A DNA stretch of 64,000 bases from Planosporangium thailandense. Lineage in GTDB: Bacteria; Actinomycetota; Actinomycetes; Mycobacteriales; Micromonosporaceae. Position numbers and translations under genes: made by a program. The notes beneath the pieces were generated by a model. It saw nothing but the letters and a program-made list of their open reading frames with translations. It was not told the DNA's origin and did not search any database. Positions 49,320 to 58,069 of the stretch are shown in pieces; position 1 is the first letter of the stretch; every line of letters begins with the position of its first letter. The stretch covers positions 248,001-312,000 of the forward strand of contig NZ_JAATVY010000004.1 of the NCBI RefSeq assembly GCF_011947195.1, in the 5' to 3' direction.

Positions 49320-50495
49320 TGTGGGGCTCGTAAAGTCGGTTCGGGCTACGCGGCCTGCGAGTACTCGTTGATCAGCCCGCCCAGGATCGGCCGCCGTTGA
49401 ACGCGGGCGGCGTTCAGGTCAACGACTCTCGTTGGTGGGTCCGGTGGCCGTTGTCCCAGTGAGCGATGTGGACGGTGGCCGTTGTAGTGCGAGGTGTATC
49501 CGGCAAGTACGGCCGCCAGGTGTCGCTCGCCGATGATGAGCATCCGATCGGTGCATTCGCGGTGTACGGTGCCCACCCAGCGCTCCGCGAATGAGTTCGC
49601 TCGGGGTGCCCGCGGCGGATTCTTGATCACGTCGATGCCCTCGGTGGTGAACACCGCGTCGAATACGCTCGTGAACTTCGTGTCGCGGTCGCGGAGTAGG
49701 AACCGCAGCCCCGCCGCGCGCTGGTCGAGGTCCATGAGTAGATTCCGTGCCTGCTGGGCTACCCAGGTGCCGGTCGGATGTGCGGTCACCCCGACGACGT
49801 GGACCTGGCGGGTGGCGATCTCCACGAAGAACAGCACGTAGATCCGCTTGAACAACACAGTGTCGACGGTGAAGAAATCGCACGCCAGGATTGTGTGCGC
49901 TTGGGCGGCGAGGAACTGCTTCCAAGTCGGCCCAGACCGCCGGGGCGCCGGGTTGACCCCGGCCTGGTTGAGGATCTTCCAGACCGTGCTGGCCGCCAAC
50001 CGGTAGCCCAGCCCGACCAGCTCACCCTGTACCCGTCGGTGCCCCCACGATGGGTTCTCCGCCGCGAGGCGCAGCACCAGGTCACGGACCTGCTTGTCGA
50101 CCGGTGGCCGGCCGGGTCGTGCGTGCGGGTACGTCCAGTGTTGGGCGAGCAGCTCTCGATGCCAACGAAGAAGCGTGGCCGGAGTCACGAAGAATACCGA
50201 CCAGCGTGGGCGGGGCAGTAGCCGCGACAGCACTGCCAGTACCACCCGGTCGGCGGGTTGGAGGTCGGGGCGGTGCACCTGGCGGCGCAGCACCGCCACC
50301 TGATGGCGGAGCACCAGGATCTCGACATCCTTGGTGCCGCCGTCCCGGGCGAGCTGGGTCAACATTTGCAGGATCTGGCGCAGGAGCAGGTACACCAGCG
50401 ATGCGCTCATGGCCACGAGCATGATGGTTGTGCAGGGCTCGAGCTTGCACAGAACTGCACTTCAGGACGGCCGAACCTAGTATTCGAGCCCCACA
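49320..50495 (-). mobile_element. IS element with integrase-type transposase
   Basis: The ends are TGTGGGGCTCG (49320-49330) and its reverse complement CGAGCCCCACA (50485-50495), with similarity continuing inward (GGTTCGG on both sides). Length is 1176 bp, and one transposase gene fills it. No target duplication is visible at the borders. Just right of it, 50496-50593 holds an open frame end, ...LFDEIQSFAA, that may be the rest of a gene cut by insertion. Confidence 0.75.
49346..50410 (-). CDS. Transposase, integrase core domain (DDE)
   Basis: The protein of about 354 residues has an N-terminal helical region (ILVLRHQVAVLRRQV), a helix-turn-helix (WGHRRVQGELVGLGYRLAAS) and an rve integrase core. 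The DDE triad is visible as Asp in LACDFFTVD, Asp in LLRDRDTKF and Glu in SFAERWVGTVHRE. The C-terminal HYNGHRPHRSLGQRPP is typical of IS3/IS481-like actinobacterial transposases. It appears intact. The start is ATG at 50410, or at 50422. Confidence 0.88.
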   Translation of the reverse strand: MSASLVYLLLRQILQMLTQLARDGGTKDVEILVLRHQVAVLRRQVHRPDLQPADRVVLAVLSRLLPRPRWSVFFVTPATLLRWHRELLAQHWTYPHARPGRPPVDKQVRDLVLRLAAENPSWGHRRVQGELVGLGYRLAASTVWKILNQAGVNPAPRRSGPTWKQFLAAQAHTILACDFFTVDTVLFKRIYVLFFVEIATRQVHVVGVTAHPTGTWVAQQARNLLMDLDQRAAGLRFLLRDRDTKFTSVFDAVFTTEGIDVIKNPPRAPRANSFAERWVGTVHRECTDRMLIIGERHLAAVLAGYTSHYNGHRPHRSLGQRPPDPPTRVVDLNAARVQRRPILGGLINEYSQAA

Positions 50496-50603
50496 GGCTC
50501 GGCCGCTTCGCGGGGATGCTCCGTCACGAGCCGTACGACAAGTCCCGGGAAGCCGCCGAGCTGTTCGACGAGATCCAGTCCTTCGCGGCGTAGCGGTGCC
50601 GAG

Positions 50604-50885
50604 CTAACGAAGCTCATCGAACAGTGCGGCGGCGGCCAGTGTGAAGCAATAGAGCGAGAACGCACCGAAGCATGCCGCCATCAAGAGCGAACCGCGGCGC
50701 GTGGAGCCCATTCGGTCTGCAAACAGCTCCTTGCCTGCGAACCACTCCCGGCGTCGCCGACGTACCGCCAGTGCCTGCCGTCGCTTGCGTTCCTCCTGCC
50801 TGGTCTGCGGTCGGCCAATAATCCAGGCGGCCGAGAACAGGCCCATCATCACGCCAATGAATAACGGCATCAACACCCGTGACAC
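50604..50885 (-). CDS. Small membrane protein, unidentified
   Basis: The 93-residue product has hydrophobic segments at about 5-23 and 68-88, separated by a strongly basic loop (TRQEERKRRQALAVRRRRRE). A two-helix membrane protein with a cytoplasmic loop is likely. The ATG is at 50885. No family is recognised. It lies between the IS and the right arm of the 79-bp repeat. Confidence 0.55.
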   Translation of the reverse strand: MSRVLMPLFIGVMMGLFSAAWIIGRPQTRQEERKRRQALAVRRRRREWFAGKELFADRMGSTRRGSLLMAACFGAFSLYCFTLAAAALFDELR

Positions 50886-50960
50886 GTCGCTACCTTAGGC
50901 CGTGCCAGCGATTGGTATTGCCGAATTGTTCTCTTCAGGATCAAGCGCGCCGCGCAAGCG

Positions 50961-51039
50961 CGGCGCGACCGTGCCGGCGCGGCGCGTCGCGCTCTGGACC
51001 TCCGGCCCGCCGCGCACGCGCCGGCCGGCCGCACCAGCA
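50961..51039. repeat. 79-bp inverted repeat, right arm
   Basis: Reverse complement of 48995-49073 with one mismatch. It ends 8 bp before the stop of the gene at 51048 and contains several short palindromes of its own (for example GGCCGGCC). Confidence 0.85.
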
Positions 51040-51047
51040 TGCGGGGC

Positions 51048-51407
51048 TCAGTCACCGACAAGACGGAGGCGGAGGTCCGAGTCGTCACGGCATGCCTCTG
51101 CCAGCCGACGTACGGCCGCGAGGACCTCGTGCTCCGCTGTGCCTTCCGCGCGGGCGACCAGCTCGCTTAGCTCGCCGAGGAACTGCGGCATCTCGACCGG
51201 GGACAGCTCTAGCAGCCCGTACGGGTCGATGCGGTCAAGCATCGGCGTCTTGCCGCCATGCTGGACCCGCTCAAGTGCCTCCGTAAACCGTCCGCGTGCG
51301 TCAGCGACCACCGCCACCTGGGTATCCCGGCGTCGTCTCGGGCTCGTACCCTGTTGCTCAACCCGGATCAGTTCAACATCAACGCCCACGCCGGGAAGCC
51401 TAGGCAT
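51048..51407 (-). CDS. Unidentified small protein
   Basis: The 119-residue protein shows a plausible globular, mostly helical sequence (DPYGLLELSPVEMPQFLGEL, then LVARAEGTAEHEVLAAVRRL). It resembles hypothetical actinobacterial proteins often found beside toxin-type genes, but no named domain is recognised. The start is ATG at 51407. No signal or membrane segment is visible. Confidence 0.55.
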   Translation of the reverse strand: MPRLPGVGVDVELIRVEQQGTSPRRRRDTQVAVVADARGRFTEALERVQHGGKTPMLDRIDPYGLLELSPVEMPQFLGELSELVARAEGTAEHEVLAAVRRLAEACRDDSDLRLRLVGD

Positions 51408-51681
51408 TCGGGACGCTCTTTCGGCGCGACTTCACTCCGAACCTCGGCGCGGCGCAACCGGGTATGGGTTGGTGTCCCGTCCCAGTGCTCGACTCTCCAC
51501 GCCTCCCGGCCGGCGTCAAGGGCGCTTCGCGTCGGCTGCGCCGATGGCCTACGGCCACCCTTGACCCCGCCCGCGAGCCGCGGATCCGGCACCTGTCGGG
51601 GGACGGGGGCAGAGCGGTGACAGCCGGGCGCGCCGGGCCGTCCGCGCCATTTCGGCGGCCAGGACGAGATAGGTTCCTCTG

Positions 51682-51894
51682 GTGTCCGCGCCCCGTGAAC
51701 CGCGACTGCTGTACGAGCCCGTTCTGCTGCGAGACGACGAAGAAGGCATCGTGTACCAGGCTGGCGCCTTCTCGACTGAGGCCGAGGCCCAGAAAGTGAT
51801 CGACATCTGGCGTGCGGAAGGCCGCCGGGAGCCCACGGCAATCAACCTCGTGACCGTCTACGAGAGTGCAGAACAGTGGGAGGCGGATCGCTGA
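51682..51894 (+). CDS. Unidentified small protein
   Basis: The 70-residue acidic protein (LLYEPVLLRDDEEGIVYQAG, then FSTEAEAQKVIDIWRAEG) looks like a compact alpha/beta domain. The GTG start at 51682 is preceded by no clear ribosome site. It stands alone on the plus strand in an otherwise gene-poor part of the island. Function unknown. Confidence 0.5.
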   Translation: MSAPREPRLLYEPVLLRDDEEGIVYQAGAFSTEAEAQKVIDIWRAEGRREPTAINLVTVYESAEQWEADR

Positions 51895-52162
51895 ACCGGC
51901 TTCGGCGTGCCCGTTGCGTGCTCGATACGGCGGCCAACGGCGGGCAACCACGGTCAACGACGAGAGCGACGACCAGGCCGTGACCAGCAAGGGCAGCAGG
52001 TAAGCGGACCGCCGTCGACCGACGATCGACAATTCCTAACCCGCGTGACTCCGTCCAAGTCTCTGTCGCCGGCCCTTGCCATCCATGGGGGTATCGGGAG
52101 GGCAGCGAGCGAGCACGCGAGGTGCCAAGAACCCGGCTCTGCTCGGTCTCTGATGACGAGCC

Positions 52163-52564
52163 TCAGAACTTCGGTGTGGCGACCGATTCGGTGTAGCCAC
52201 CTGCGCACATGAGGGCCTCGGCGGCATGCTTCATGGTCTCCGGCGAAAGACTCTCCATGACGTCGCGGAACGAGACCTGGTAGAAGGTCGCGATGCTGGC
52301 GGCGATTCTCAAGACGTTGGCCGCCTCCTGGTCGCATTCCAACTCACCGCGGTCGAGCGCTGCGACGGCGTCCTTCCACCAGATGCCCGCTGACCTGGGG
52401 TATGGATTGTCGAACAGCTCGATGAACCGGCGAAAGGTGGGCTGTTCCAGCCAGTACCGGTGCCGCTCCACCAACCTCACCGCCGCCTCGATGTAGAACA
52501 ACTCATCGGTTCCGAGGTGGAGCAGCGCGATCAGTTCGTCGGTGTCCAGGTTCTCGGCCGTCAT
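52163..52564 (-). CDS. Unidentified acidic protein, possible immunity-type
   Basis: The 133-residue helical protein (DELIALLHLGTDELFYIEAA near the start, then GIWWKDAVAALDRGELECDQ) has no signal peptide. Its start overlaps the stop of the next gene upstream (52561-53004) by 4 bp, so the two form an operon. Acidic cytosolic pairs of this kind are common among immunity genes in islands carrying polymorphic toxins, but no homology can be shown from inspection. Confidence 0.6.
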   Translation of the reverse strand: MTAENLDTDELIALLHLGTDELFYIEAAVRLVERHRYWLEQPTFRRFIELFDNPYPRSAGIWWKDAVAALDRGELECDQEAANVLRIAASIATFYQVSFRDVMESLSPETMKHAAEALMCAGGYTESVATPKF

Positions 52565-53004
52565 CGGTTCGGGCTCCTAGCGCTCAGCGACGAGGAGGCC
52601 TCGTCTGCGGGCCAGAACTCGTCGTCTTCCTCGTCGGGCGATATGGGCGCGTACTGCTGCACCCTGCCGTCTCGGATCATCCAAACGCGGAAGAACGACT
52701 GCTCCTGGTCCATGAGGAACAGTTGCACGCCGTTCGGTTTACGCCACGGAACAGAGCCGAAGCGATCGACAACGGCGTCGAGATCAGCGTGATTCAGCGC
52801 CCCGGCGTACACGTGGCATTCCGGATACTTGTACCCGCCCCACTGGGTGTCGGACCCGGTGATCACGGCCAGATTGCCGCAGCCGCCTCGCGCCATGCCG
52901 AGCTCACGACGAGGGCACTCCTCGTCGAGCCACCTGCTGAACTCCTCAGCGTTGGCCTGGTCGTCGCCCTCGACCGACAGCATCACGTTTGCAACCCAGC
53001 TCAT
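52561..53004 (-). CDS. Unidentified protein, first gene of a two-gene unit
   Basis: The 147-residue protein begins MSWVANVMLSVEGDDQANAE and contains VPWRKPNGVQLFLMDQEQSF and RVWMIRDGRVQQ, a pattern seen in actinobacterial hypothetical proteins of mixed alpha/beta type. The C-terminal 35 residues are acidic, then Ser-rich. It lacks a signal peptide. It is translationally coupled to the gene at 52163. The role is unknown; an immunity or accessory role is only inferred from the island context. Confidence 0.6.
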   Translation of the reverse strand: MSWVANVMLSVEGDDQANAEEFSRWLDEECPRRELGMARGGCGNLAVITGSDTQWGGYKYPECHVYAGALNHADLDAVVDRFGSVPWRKPNGVQLFLMDQEQSFFRVWMIRDGRVQQYAPISPDEEDDEFWPADEASSSLSARSPNR

Positions 53005-53802
53005 CGCACACCCGATCCGGCCTCGCAGCCGACAGGAACATCGTGATCGAGGACCCTACTGGTGACCGGGTCTCGCTGCCATCGTTTTCGCAGATCAGGA
53101 CGGATTCAGGATGCCAGGACGATGCCTGGTCACATCCACAGCCTCCAACCCGCCCTGTCCATCTTGCGATCTTGCCCTGGTGTCTCGCCGGTTTGGGGGT
53201 ACGCGGTGAGCCGGCGGCCCGGGAAGCCGCCCGGCCTCCCGGTGGTCGGCCGGGCGGAAAGCCAGCTCCACCGCCGGTAAGCCGCTGGTCGCACCCGGAC
53301 AGGCAGGCAGCAGAAAGGCAGCGAACGCCGTACCGACCGACGCGCACCGATGACGCAGGAACGCATCTGACCAGCACCGGACGCCGCGATTCCGTACCCG
53401 TCGACAACCGCCGGGAGTTGCAATCAGCCTTGACACAGAAGAGGCCACTGGTTCAAACCCAGTATCGCCCACGTGACGCCGTGTGGCGCCTATCCTCACG
53501 ACCGTTCCGGTATGCCGGGGGCCGCCCGCGAAGGCGGAGTCGTTAGGGCAAGTGCCAAGCGACGCCGCGATCCTTTGGACGATGAACAGTTCACCGGGGT
53601 GACGGGCTGATCAAGACTGGCGGGAACTGCGACGCAGGGCCCGTGGACGAGGCTCGCGTGCACTTGACAGGAAGCCGTCAGCCGAAAGGGACATGGTCGT
53701 GGAGGCCGAGCTCGGCCTGGGCGTCGCGCCCGACCTCGACGTGCTCGGGTCGCCTGTCGCCGTGTTCTCGTGACCACCGATCTGGAACGTCGAGGAGAAA
53801 CC
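53005..53802. other. Island right border and flanking non-coding region
   Basis: No gene is supported in these 798 bases. The interval holds the partial tRNA-Val copy at 53428-53472. Open frames here have no recognisable domains. Confidence 0.5.
53428..53472 (+). repeat. attR-type partial copy of tRNA-Val
   Basis: CCTTGACACAGAAGAGGCC through CAGTATCGCCCAC repeats 36897-36941 with two mismatches (A for G and C for T). The 5' half of a tRNA is absent, so it is not a functional tRNA gene. It marks the right end of the island. Confidence 0.85.
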
Positions 53803-54972
53803 ATGAAGACAGGGAGTGGCCTGATGAGCGAGACCGCCCAGGCACAGCAGGCACCGAACACCATGCGAGGTGTCGTACTGACCGGTCATGGGGGTCTGGA
53901 CAAGCTGTCCTTCCGCGACGACTTGATCATCCCTGAGCCGGGCGCGGGCGAGGTTCTCGTCAAGGTCGGTGCTTGTGGCGTGAACAACACCGACATAAAC
54001 ACCCGGACGGGCTGGTACGACCGCGTCGTGGCAAGCGAGCTGACCGAGGACTTTGGCGTCTCGGGTCGTGAAGGCAGCGCCGACGCGCCGCAGCCCACGG
54101 GCGACGACGCCGCCTCGTGGAACACCAACACCGTCACTTTCCCGCGCATCAGTGGCGCCGCGACCGCTGGGACGATCGTCGCGGTCGGCGACGGCGTCGA
54201 CCCGTCGCGAGTTGGGGAACGCGTTCTGGTCGACCCGTGCGTGCGTGATACCAGCCTCCCGAAGCGCGCGCAGCTGGTTGAATACCTCGGAAGCGAACGT
54301 GACGGGGGATTCGCGGAGTACATCGCAGTCCCTGCCGAGAACGCGCTGTCCATCAGCAGCAACCTGAGCGACGCCGAGCTGGCTACCTTCCCGTGCTCCT
54401 ACGACACCGCCGAGGAGATGCTGGCCCGAGCCGAGCTCCAAGCCGGCGAAACGGTGCTCGTCACCGGAGCTGCCGGCGGAGTGGGCACAGCGCTCCTCCA
54501 GCTTGCGCACATCCGCGGCGCCACCGTCGTCGCGGTTGCGAGCGCATCGAAGGAGCAACGCATCCGATCTCTCGGGGCCGACCACTTCATTCCACGTGAG
54601 ACCGACGATCTCGAGTCCGCAGTCCGAGACATCTGCGGTGACCGTGGCGTCGACGTCGTCGCGGACGTCGTGGGCGGACCCGCATTCGGCAGCCTCCTGA
54701 AGATCCTGCGTCGTGGCGGCCGCTACACCACCGCCGGTGCGATCGCCGGACCGCTTGAGACTATCGACCTGCGCGACCTAATCTACAAGGATCTCGAGAT
54801 GTACGGCATCACGTGCCCGACGTCCGAGACGTTCCGGCGCATCGTCAGTCTGGTGGAGTCCGGTGAGCTCAAGCCCATGCTGGAGCAGTCCTTCTCACTC
54901 GAGCAGCTGGGTGAAGCACAGGCGCAGTTTGTCAAGCGGCAGCACGTCGGCAAGTTCGTCATCGTGCCCTGA
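53803..54972 (+). CDS. Zinc-binding-dehydrogenase-type (MDR) oxidoreductase
   Basis: The 389-residue protein is a medium-chain dehydrogenase/quinone-reductase-like enzyme, with a GroES-like N-terminus (PEPGAGEVLVKVGACGVNNTD) and a Rossmann domain with VTGAAGGVGTALLQLA (NADP-type). The ATG at 53803 has GAGGAGA 6 bases upstream; a GTG at 53770 and an ATG at 53824 are alternatives. An unusual insertion around residues 75-110 (ASELTEDFGVSGREGS) is seen in some paralogues. It is the first intact gene beyond the island. Substrate unknown. Confidence 0.85.
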   Translation: MKTGSGLMSETAQAQQAPNTMRGVVLTGHGGLDKLSFRDDLIIPEPGAGEVLVKVGACGVNNTDINTRTGWYDRVVASELTEDFGVSGREGSADAPQPTGDDAASWNTNTVTFPRISGAATAGTIVAVGDGVDPSRVGERVLVDPCVRDTSLPKRAQLVEYLGSERDGGFAEYIAVPAENALSISSNLSDAELATFPCSYDTAEEMLARAELQAGETVLVTGAAGGVGTALLQLAHIRGATVVAVASASKEQRIRSLGADHFIPRETDDLESAVRDICGDRGVDVVADVVGGPAFGSLLKILRRGGRYTTAGAIAGPLETIDLRDLIYKDLEMYGITCPTSETFRRIVSLVESGELKPMLEQSFSLEQLGEAQAQFVKRQHVGKFVIVP

Positions 54973-55071
54973 GTCGCCGAGACGACATACCGCTGGCGAG
55001 GCTGGGACCTCGACGCCCCGCACGTCCATGCCCATTCGGGGGACAACCCGCGTCCACAACAGAAGAAGCCG

Positions 55072-55662
55072 TTGTCTGGTACCACGATCGAGTACGACGT
55101 TCCGGCCACGATGCGTGACGGAGTCGTGCTCTACGCCGACGTCTATCGCCCCTCCGACGAGGGGCCTTGGCCAATCATCGTCGCTCGCGCCCCGTACGGA
55201 AAGTCCGGCACCTACGAGAACTCCTTCCTCGACCCCCTGACCGCAATCCGCCAAGGACTCATCGCGGTCATCCAGGACGTCCGCGGCCGGTACGCCTCCG
55301 GCGGCTACACCTGGCAGCCAGGCGCAGCCGACGCTCACGAAGGCTTCGACACGATCGCTTGGGCGGCAAGCCTGTCCGGCAGCAACGGCCGGGTCGGTAT
55401 GTGGGGACCCAGCTACATGGGCAACGTCCAGTGGCCCCGCGCTCGGTCGACGTCGACCTGTGGTCGACCAGCACGTTGTTCAAGGCCGGCCACCGCCTCT
55501 GGGTGCACGTGACGCCGAGCTGCTTCCCGCGGTGGGACCGCAATCTCAACTCGCTGCAGCAGACCGATCCGTCGACGATGCAACTGGCCAACCAGGTCGT
55601 CCACGCCGGCGGCTCGTCCTACCTCACGCTTCCCGTCGTGCCGAACCCGCTTCTTCCCTGGG
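55072..55662 (+). pseudogene. CocE/NonD-family hydrolase remnant with internal deletion
   Basis: The first 120 residues (VPATMRDGVVLYADVYRPSD, AVIQDVRGRYASGG, and GMWGPSYMGN with the nucleophile serine) match the N-terminus of X-Pro dipeptidyl-peptidase-type CocE hydrolases. At about 55435 the frame switches, and the sequence jumps to the family's C-terminal end (VDLWSTSTLFKAGHRLWVHV, SCFPRWDRNLN). About 350 central residues, including the remaining catalytic residues, are missing. A TTG at 55072 is the only start. It is a deletion pseudogene. Confidence 0.75.
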
Positions 55663-56257
55663 CTTCGCACCCCAACAGGCAAGACCTGCGGCGCACGCCA
55701 GGGCGGGGACGGGCATCGAGCACTCACCCGAGGCTACACAACCGACAAACGTCGGCCCTCCAATCTGCGAGCCCACTCGCAATGTGCGACTTCGTGTCGC
55801 AGTCAGAAGTCGCGCTCGTCCCACAACCCCCGCTCTGTCCTGTCCTCAACACGAAAAAAACACCTCAAGCTGCAACAACCCGGGGGCCGTGGGTCGACAT
55901 GGACAAGCAATGCGCGATATCCGGGACTGGATCAGACGCCACCGACCACCAGTGTGCTCGATTGTCCTCCATGGTCGGCCGACCATCGTGGACACAGACC
56001 CGCCTCGATCCCACGTAACGATCCATACAATCAACCAGATTGTCGCCATTGGGGGACACCCATCGTTGGCGGTGCAGACCAGCCGGAGGCAAAGTTCGAG
56101 GCAAATGCCCGATATGGCCTCGACAATAGCGGGCAAGATAGGGCAGGGGTGAATCTGCCGCTGCTGCGGCTGGCTTCTACCGTTCGTCGACCGAGGTCTG
56201 GGACCAGTAGGCATTGTAGGTCAGGGACCAGGCTCGTAGGCCGAGCGTTGGCAAGCG
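55663..56257. other. Degenerate intergenic stretch
   Basis: No gene is supported in these 595 bases. The sequence is noticeably less GC-rich than elsewhere (including a run of seven A at 55854-55860), and open frames are short and without recognisable domains. It probably represents decayed DNA between the hydrolase remnant and the regulator gene. Confidence 0.45.
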
Positions 56258-57898
56258 CTACGAGTCTGAGCCTCGGACCACGCCCGTGCGCGGACCTTCC
56301 TGCCCGAAGTCGGTGGCGGCGCCCGTCGCGTCGCTGTCGGGCGGTGACTGGGCGCCCGGCCTGATGCGCTGGTTCTCATTCAGGCTCAAGTCGAGTGCGG
56401 TGAGCGCCAGGAGGAGCGATGCAATGGCCGACGGCGACCGCAGGCTGATGTCGAGTAGCTCTTCGACCTTTGTTAGCCGGTAGCGCAGTGAGTTGGGATG
56501 AATCCCCAAGGCCCGAGCAGCGGCGTTGATGTTCTGGTCGTGTTCGAAGTAGATAACCAGCGCATGCAGCAGTCCGGGTTTGTCAATGACGACGTCGAGG
56601 TACCGGCGTGCCCAGGACTCCATGCGTTCCAGGCCGACGTCGGCGAAGAGCCGCGAGGCCATGTCGAAGTCCTCGTAGGACAACAGCAGCGTCCCGGTTC
56701 GCCGGCGGTGGATCATGCGAAGGGCCAGTTGTGCATCGTGGTACGAGTCGGCGACGTCACCGACATCGGTCACGCGGCGTCCTACGCCGACGGTGACGCC
56801 CCCGAACTTCACTGGGCTGGAGATGAGCAGCCGTCGCAGGTCCCGCGGAGAGGTCTGCAGCAGGGCGGTCAGCACGCCGTTGCGGGTCGCGGTCAGCGCG
56901 GGAACATGAGCCGCGGCGAGCGTCTGTTGCAGGACGACGTCGAGTTCGGCGAGGCTGCTGTTGCGCGTCGCTCCCGGGCGCGTGGATCGCGGACGCAACA
57001 CGGCGACGCGGAGTTCCTCGCCGAAGGAGATGCCGAGCCCGGCGATGCGCCCACCGAGCTGCTGATCCCCTCGCACGGGGCGCAGCGCGATCGCCTGCTC
57101 GAGTAGCGCTGCACGCACCGCGCGTTCCTGGCCGCGGGCCACCGCCGCAACGCGCTGACTGGTCTCGACCAAGGTGGCGGCGATGTGCACCGCAGCCGTG
57201 ATCGATTGGTCGGCGAAGTCGTTGCGGCGGGTCGCGGCGACGAGCCAGCCGCCCATCGTGTCCGTTTCGTCCACAGGGTGGATGCGCGCTGCCACGCCGT
57301 TCCAGCCCTCGACGGCGATACGTTGTGAGTCTGCGGTTGTCAACGAGATTTGTTCGTAGATCATCCTGAGTGGGACCGGTCCGGTTGCGTGAGCCGCCCG
57401 GCCGTCGCTGTCGATCAACGCGAAGGCGGCGTTGTACCGCATCCTGAGCCGTCGGAGCAGATCGGGTATTGGCTGGTCGTGGCTGAGTGAGATGCTCAAC
57501 GAGCGCTGCAACGCGGCCAGGTGCCGGGTCGTTGCCTGATCCGGGTGTTCGATGACATGTCTGATTTCGAGAATCAGCGATTCGACGTCGTAATCGTCGG
57601 GGCTGATCGGCACGATTACATGGCCGCGGTCAGCAGTACGGTCTCCTTCGGACGAGGCCAGAATCACGATTCGAGGCTCGGCTGCTGCCAGAAGCTCCTT
57701 CAGTAGCCGGCGTCCGCCCTCGTCCAAGCGCGGAGGGCAGATGACCAGGGTCGCTGGATCTGCGGGAAGTGGGTTCCCGGGCCACCAGATGCGTGCGTCC
57801 GTGACGCGGTTGTCCATCGCTGATGGCGGGACCGAATGCTCGTCGACGCCCAGCCGAGCGAGCACGTCGCGCAGCGATGGAGACGTTAACCGCGTCAT
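56258..57898 (-). CDS. PucR-family transcriptional regulator
   Basis: The 546-residue protein ends in a PucR-type helix-turn-helix (NINAAARALGIHPNSLRYRL near residue 475), which follows a GGDEF-like regulatory region with VGRRVTDVGDVADSYHDAQL and LSYEDFDMASRLF. The N-terminal 140 residues (LRDVLARLGVDEHSV and ILASSEGDR) form the ligand-sensing part. PucR-type activators control catabolism of purines, amino acids or aromatic compounds. It diverges from the catabolic cluster at 58070 and is its likely regulator. The start is ATG at 57898. Confidence 0.85.
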   Translation of the reverse strand: MTRLTSPSLRDVLARLGVDEHSVPPSAMDNRVTDARIWWPGNPLPADPATLVICPPRLDEGGRRLLKELLAAAEPRIVILASSEGDRTADRGHVIVPISPDDYDVESLILEIRHVIEHPDQATTRHLAALQRSLSISLSHDQPIPDLLRRLRMRYNAAFALIDSDGRAAHATGPVPLRMIYEQISLTTADSQRIAVEGWNGVAARIHPVDETDTMGGWLVAATRRNDFADQSITAAVHIAATLVETSQRVAAVARGQERAVRAALLEQAIALRPVRGDQQLGGRIAGLGISFGEELRVAVLRPRSTRPGATRNSSLAELDVVLQQTLAAAHVPALTATRNGVLTALLQTSPRDLRRLLISSPVKFGGVTVGVGRRVTDVGDVADSYHDAQLALRMIHRRRTGTLLLSYEDFDMASRLFADVGLERMESWARRYLDVVIDKPGLLHALVIYFEHDQNINAAARALGIHPNSLRYRLTKVEELLDISLRSPSAIASLLLALTALDLSLNENQRIRPGAQSPPDSDATGAATDFGQEGPRTGVVRGSDS

Positions 57899-58069
57899 GA
57901 GTTTCCGATCCGTTCTCCCGGCCTCGGCACGTTTTGGTCAGCGTCTAGCCAATGGCCGTGACCGAGTATTGGAAATCTATCAACAAACGGGGCGAGTCTT
58001 TGGACTTCGTCCCATACGGGTGGTGGGCTCCCGCGCCTAACGTCCAGTCACGGAGGATCGAGGCGTCGA

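Larger units (their letters stand above)
36941..53472. mobile_element. tRNA-Val-associated genomic island, about 16.5 kb
   Basis: The region is bounded by tRNA-Val and a 45-bp partial copy of it. It contains a tyrosine integrase pseudogene next to the tRNA, a toxin-type Rhs gene with candidate immunity gene, an IS, several small unknown genes and other broken genes. Parts, especially the Rhs tip and immunity gene, are less GC-rich than the backbone. No replication, Tra/FtsK or excision gene was recognised, so it is probably a decayed integrative element rather than a complete conjugative one. Confidence 0.75.

Noticed and set aside
53428-53472. A fourth tRNA-Val gene
   Set aside because: Only the 3' part is present and the 5' acceptor and D arm are missing, so it is an attachment-site copy.
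36941-53472. Complete actinobacterial integrative conjugative element
   Set aside because: No replication initiator, FtsK/Tra-like transfer gene or xis was recognised, so only a decayed island is supported.
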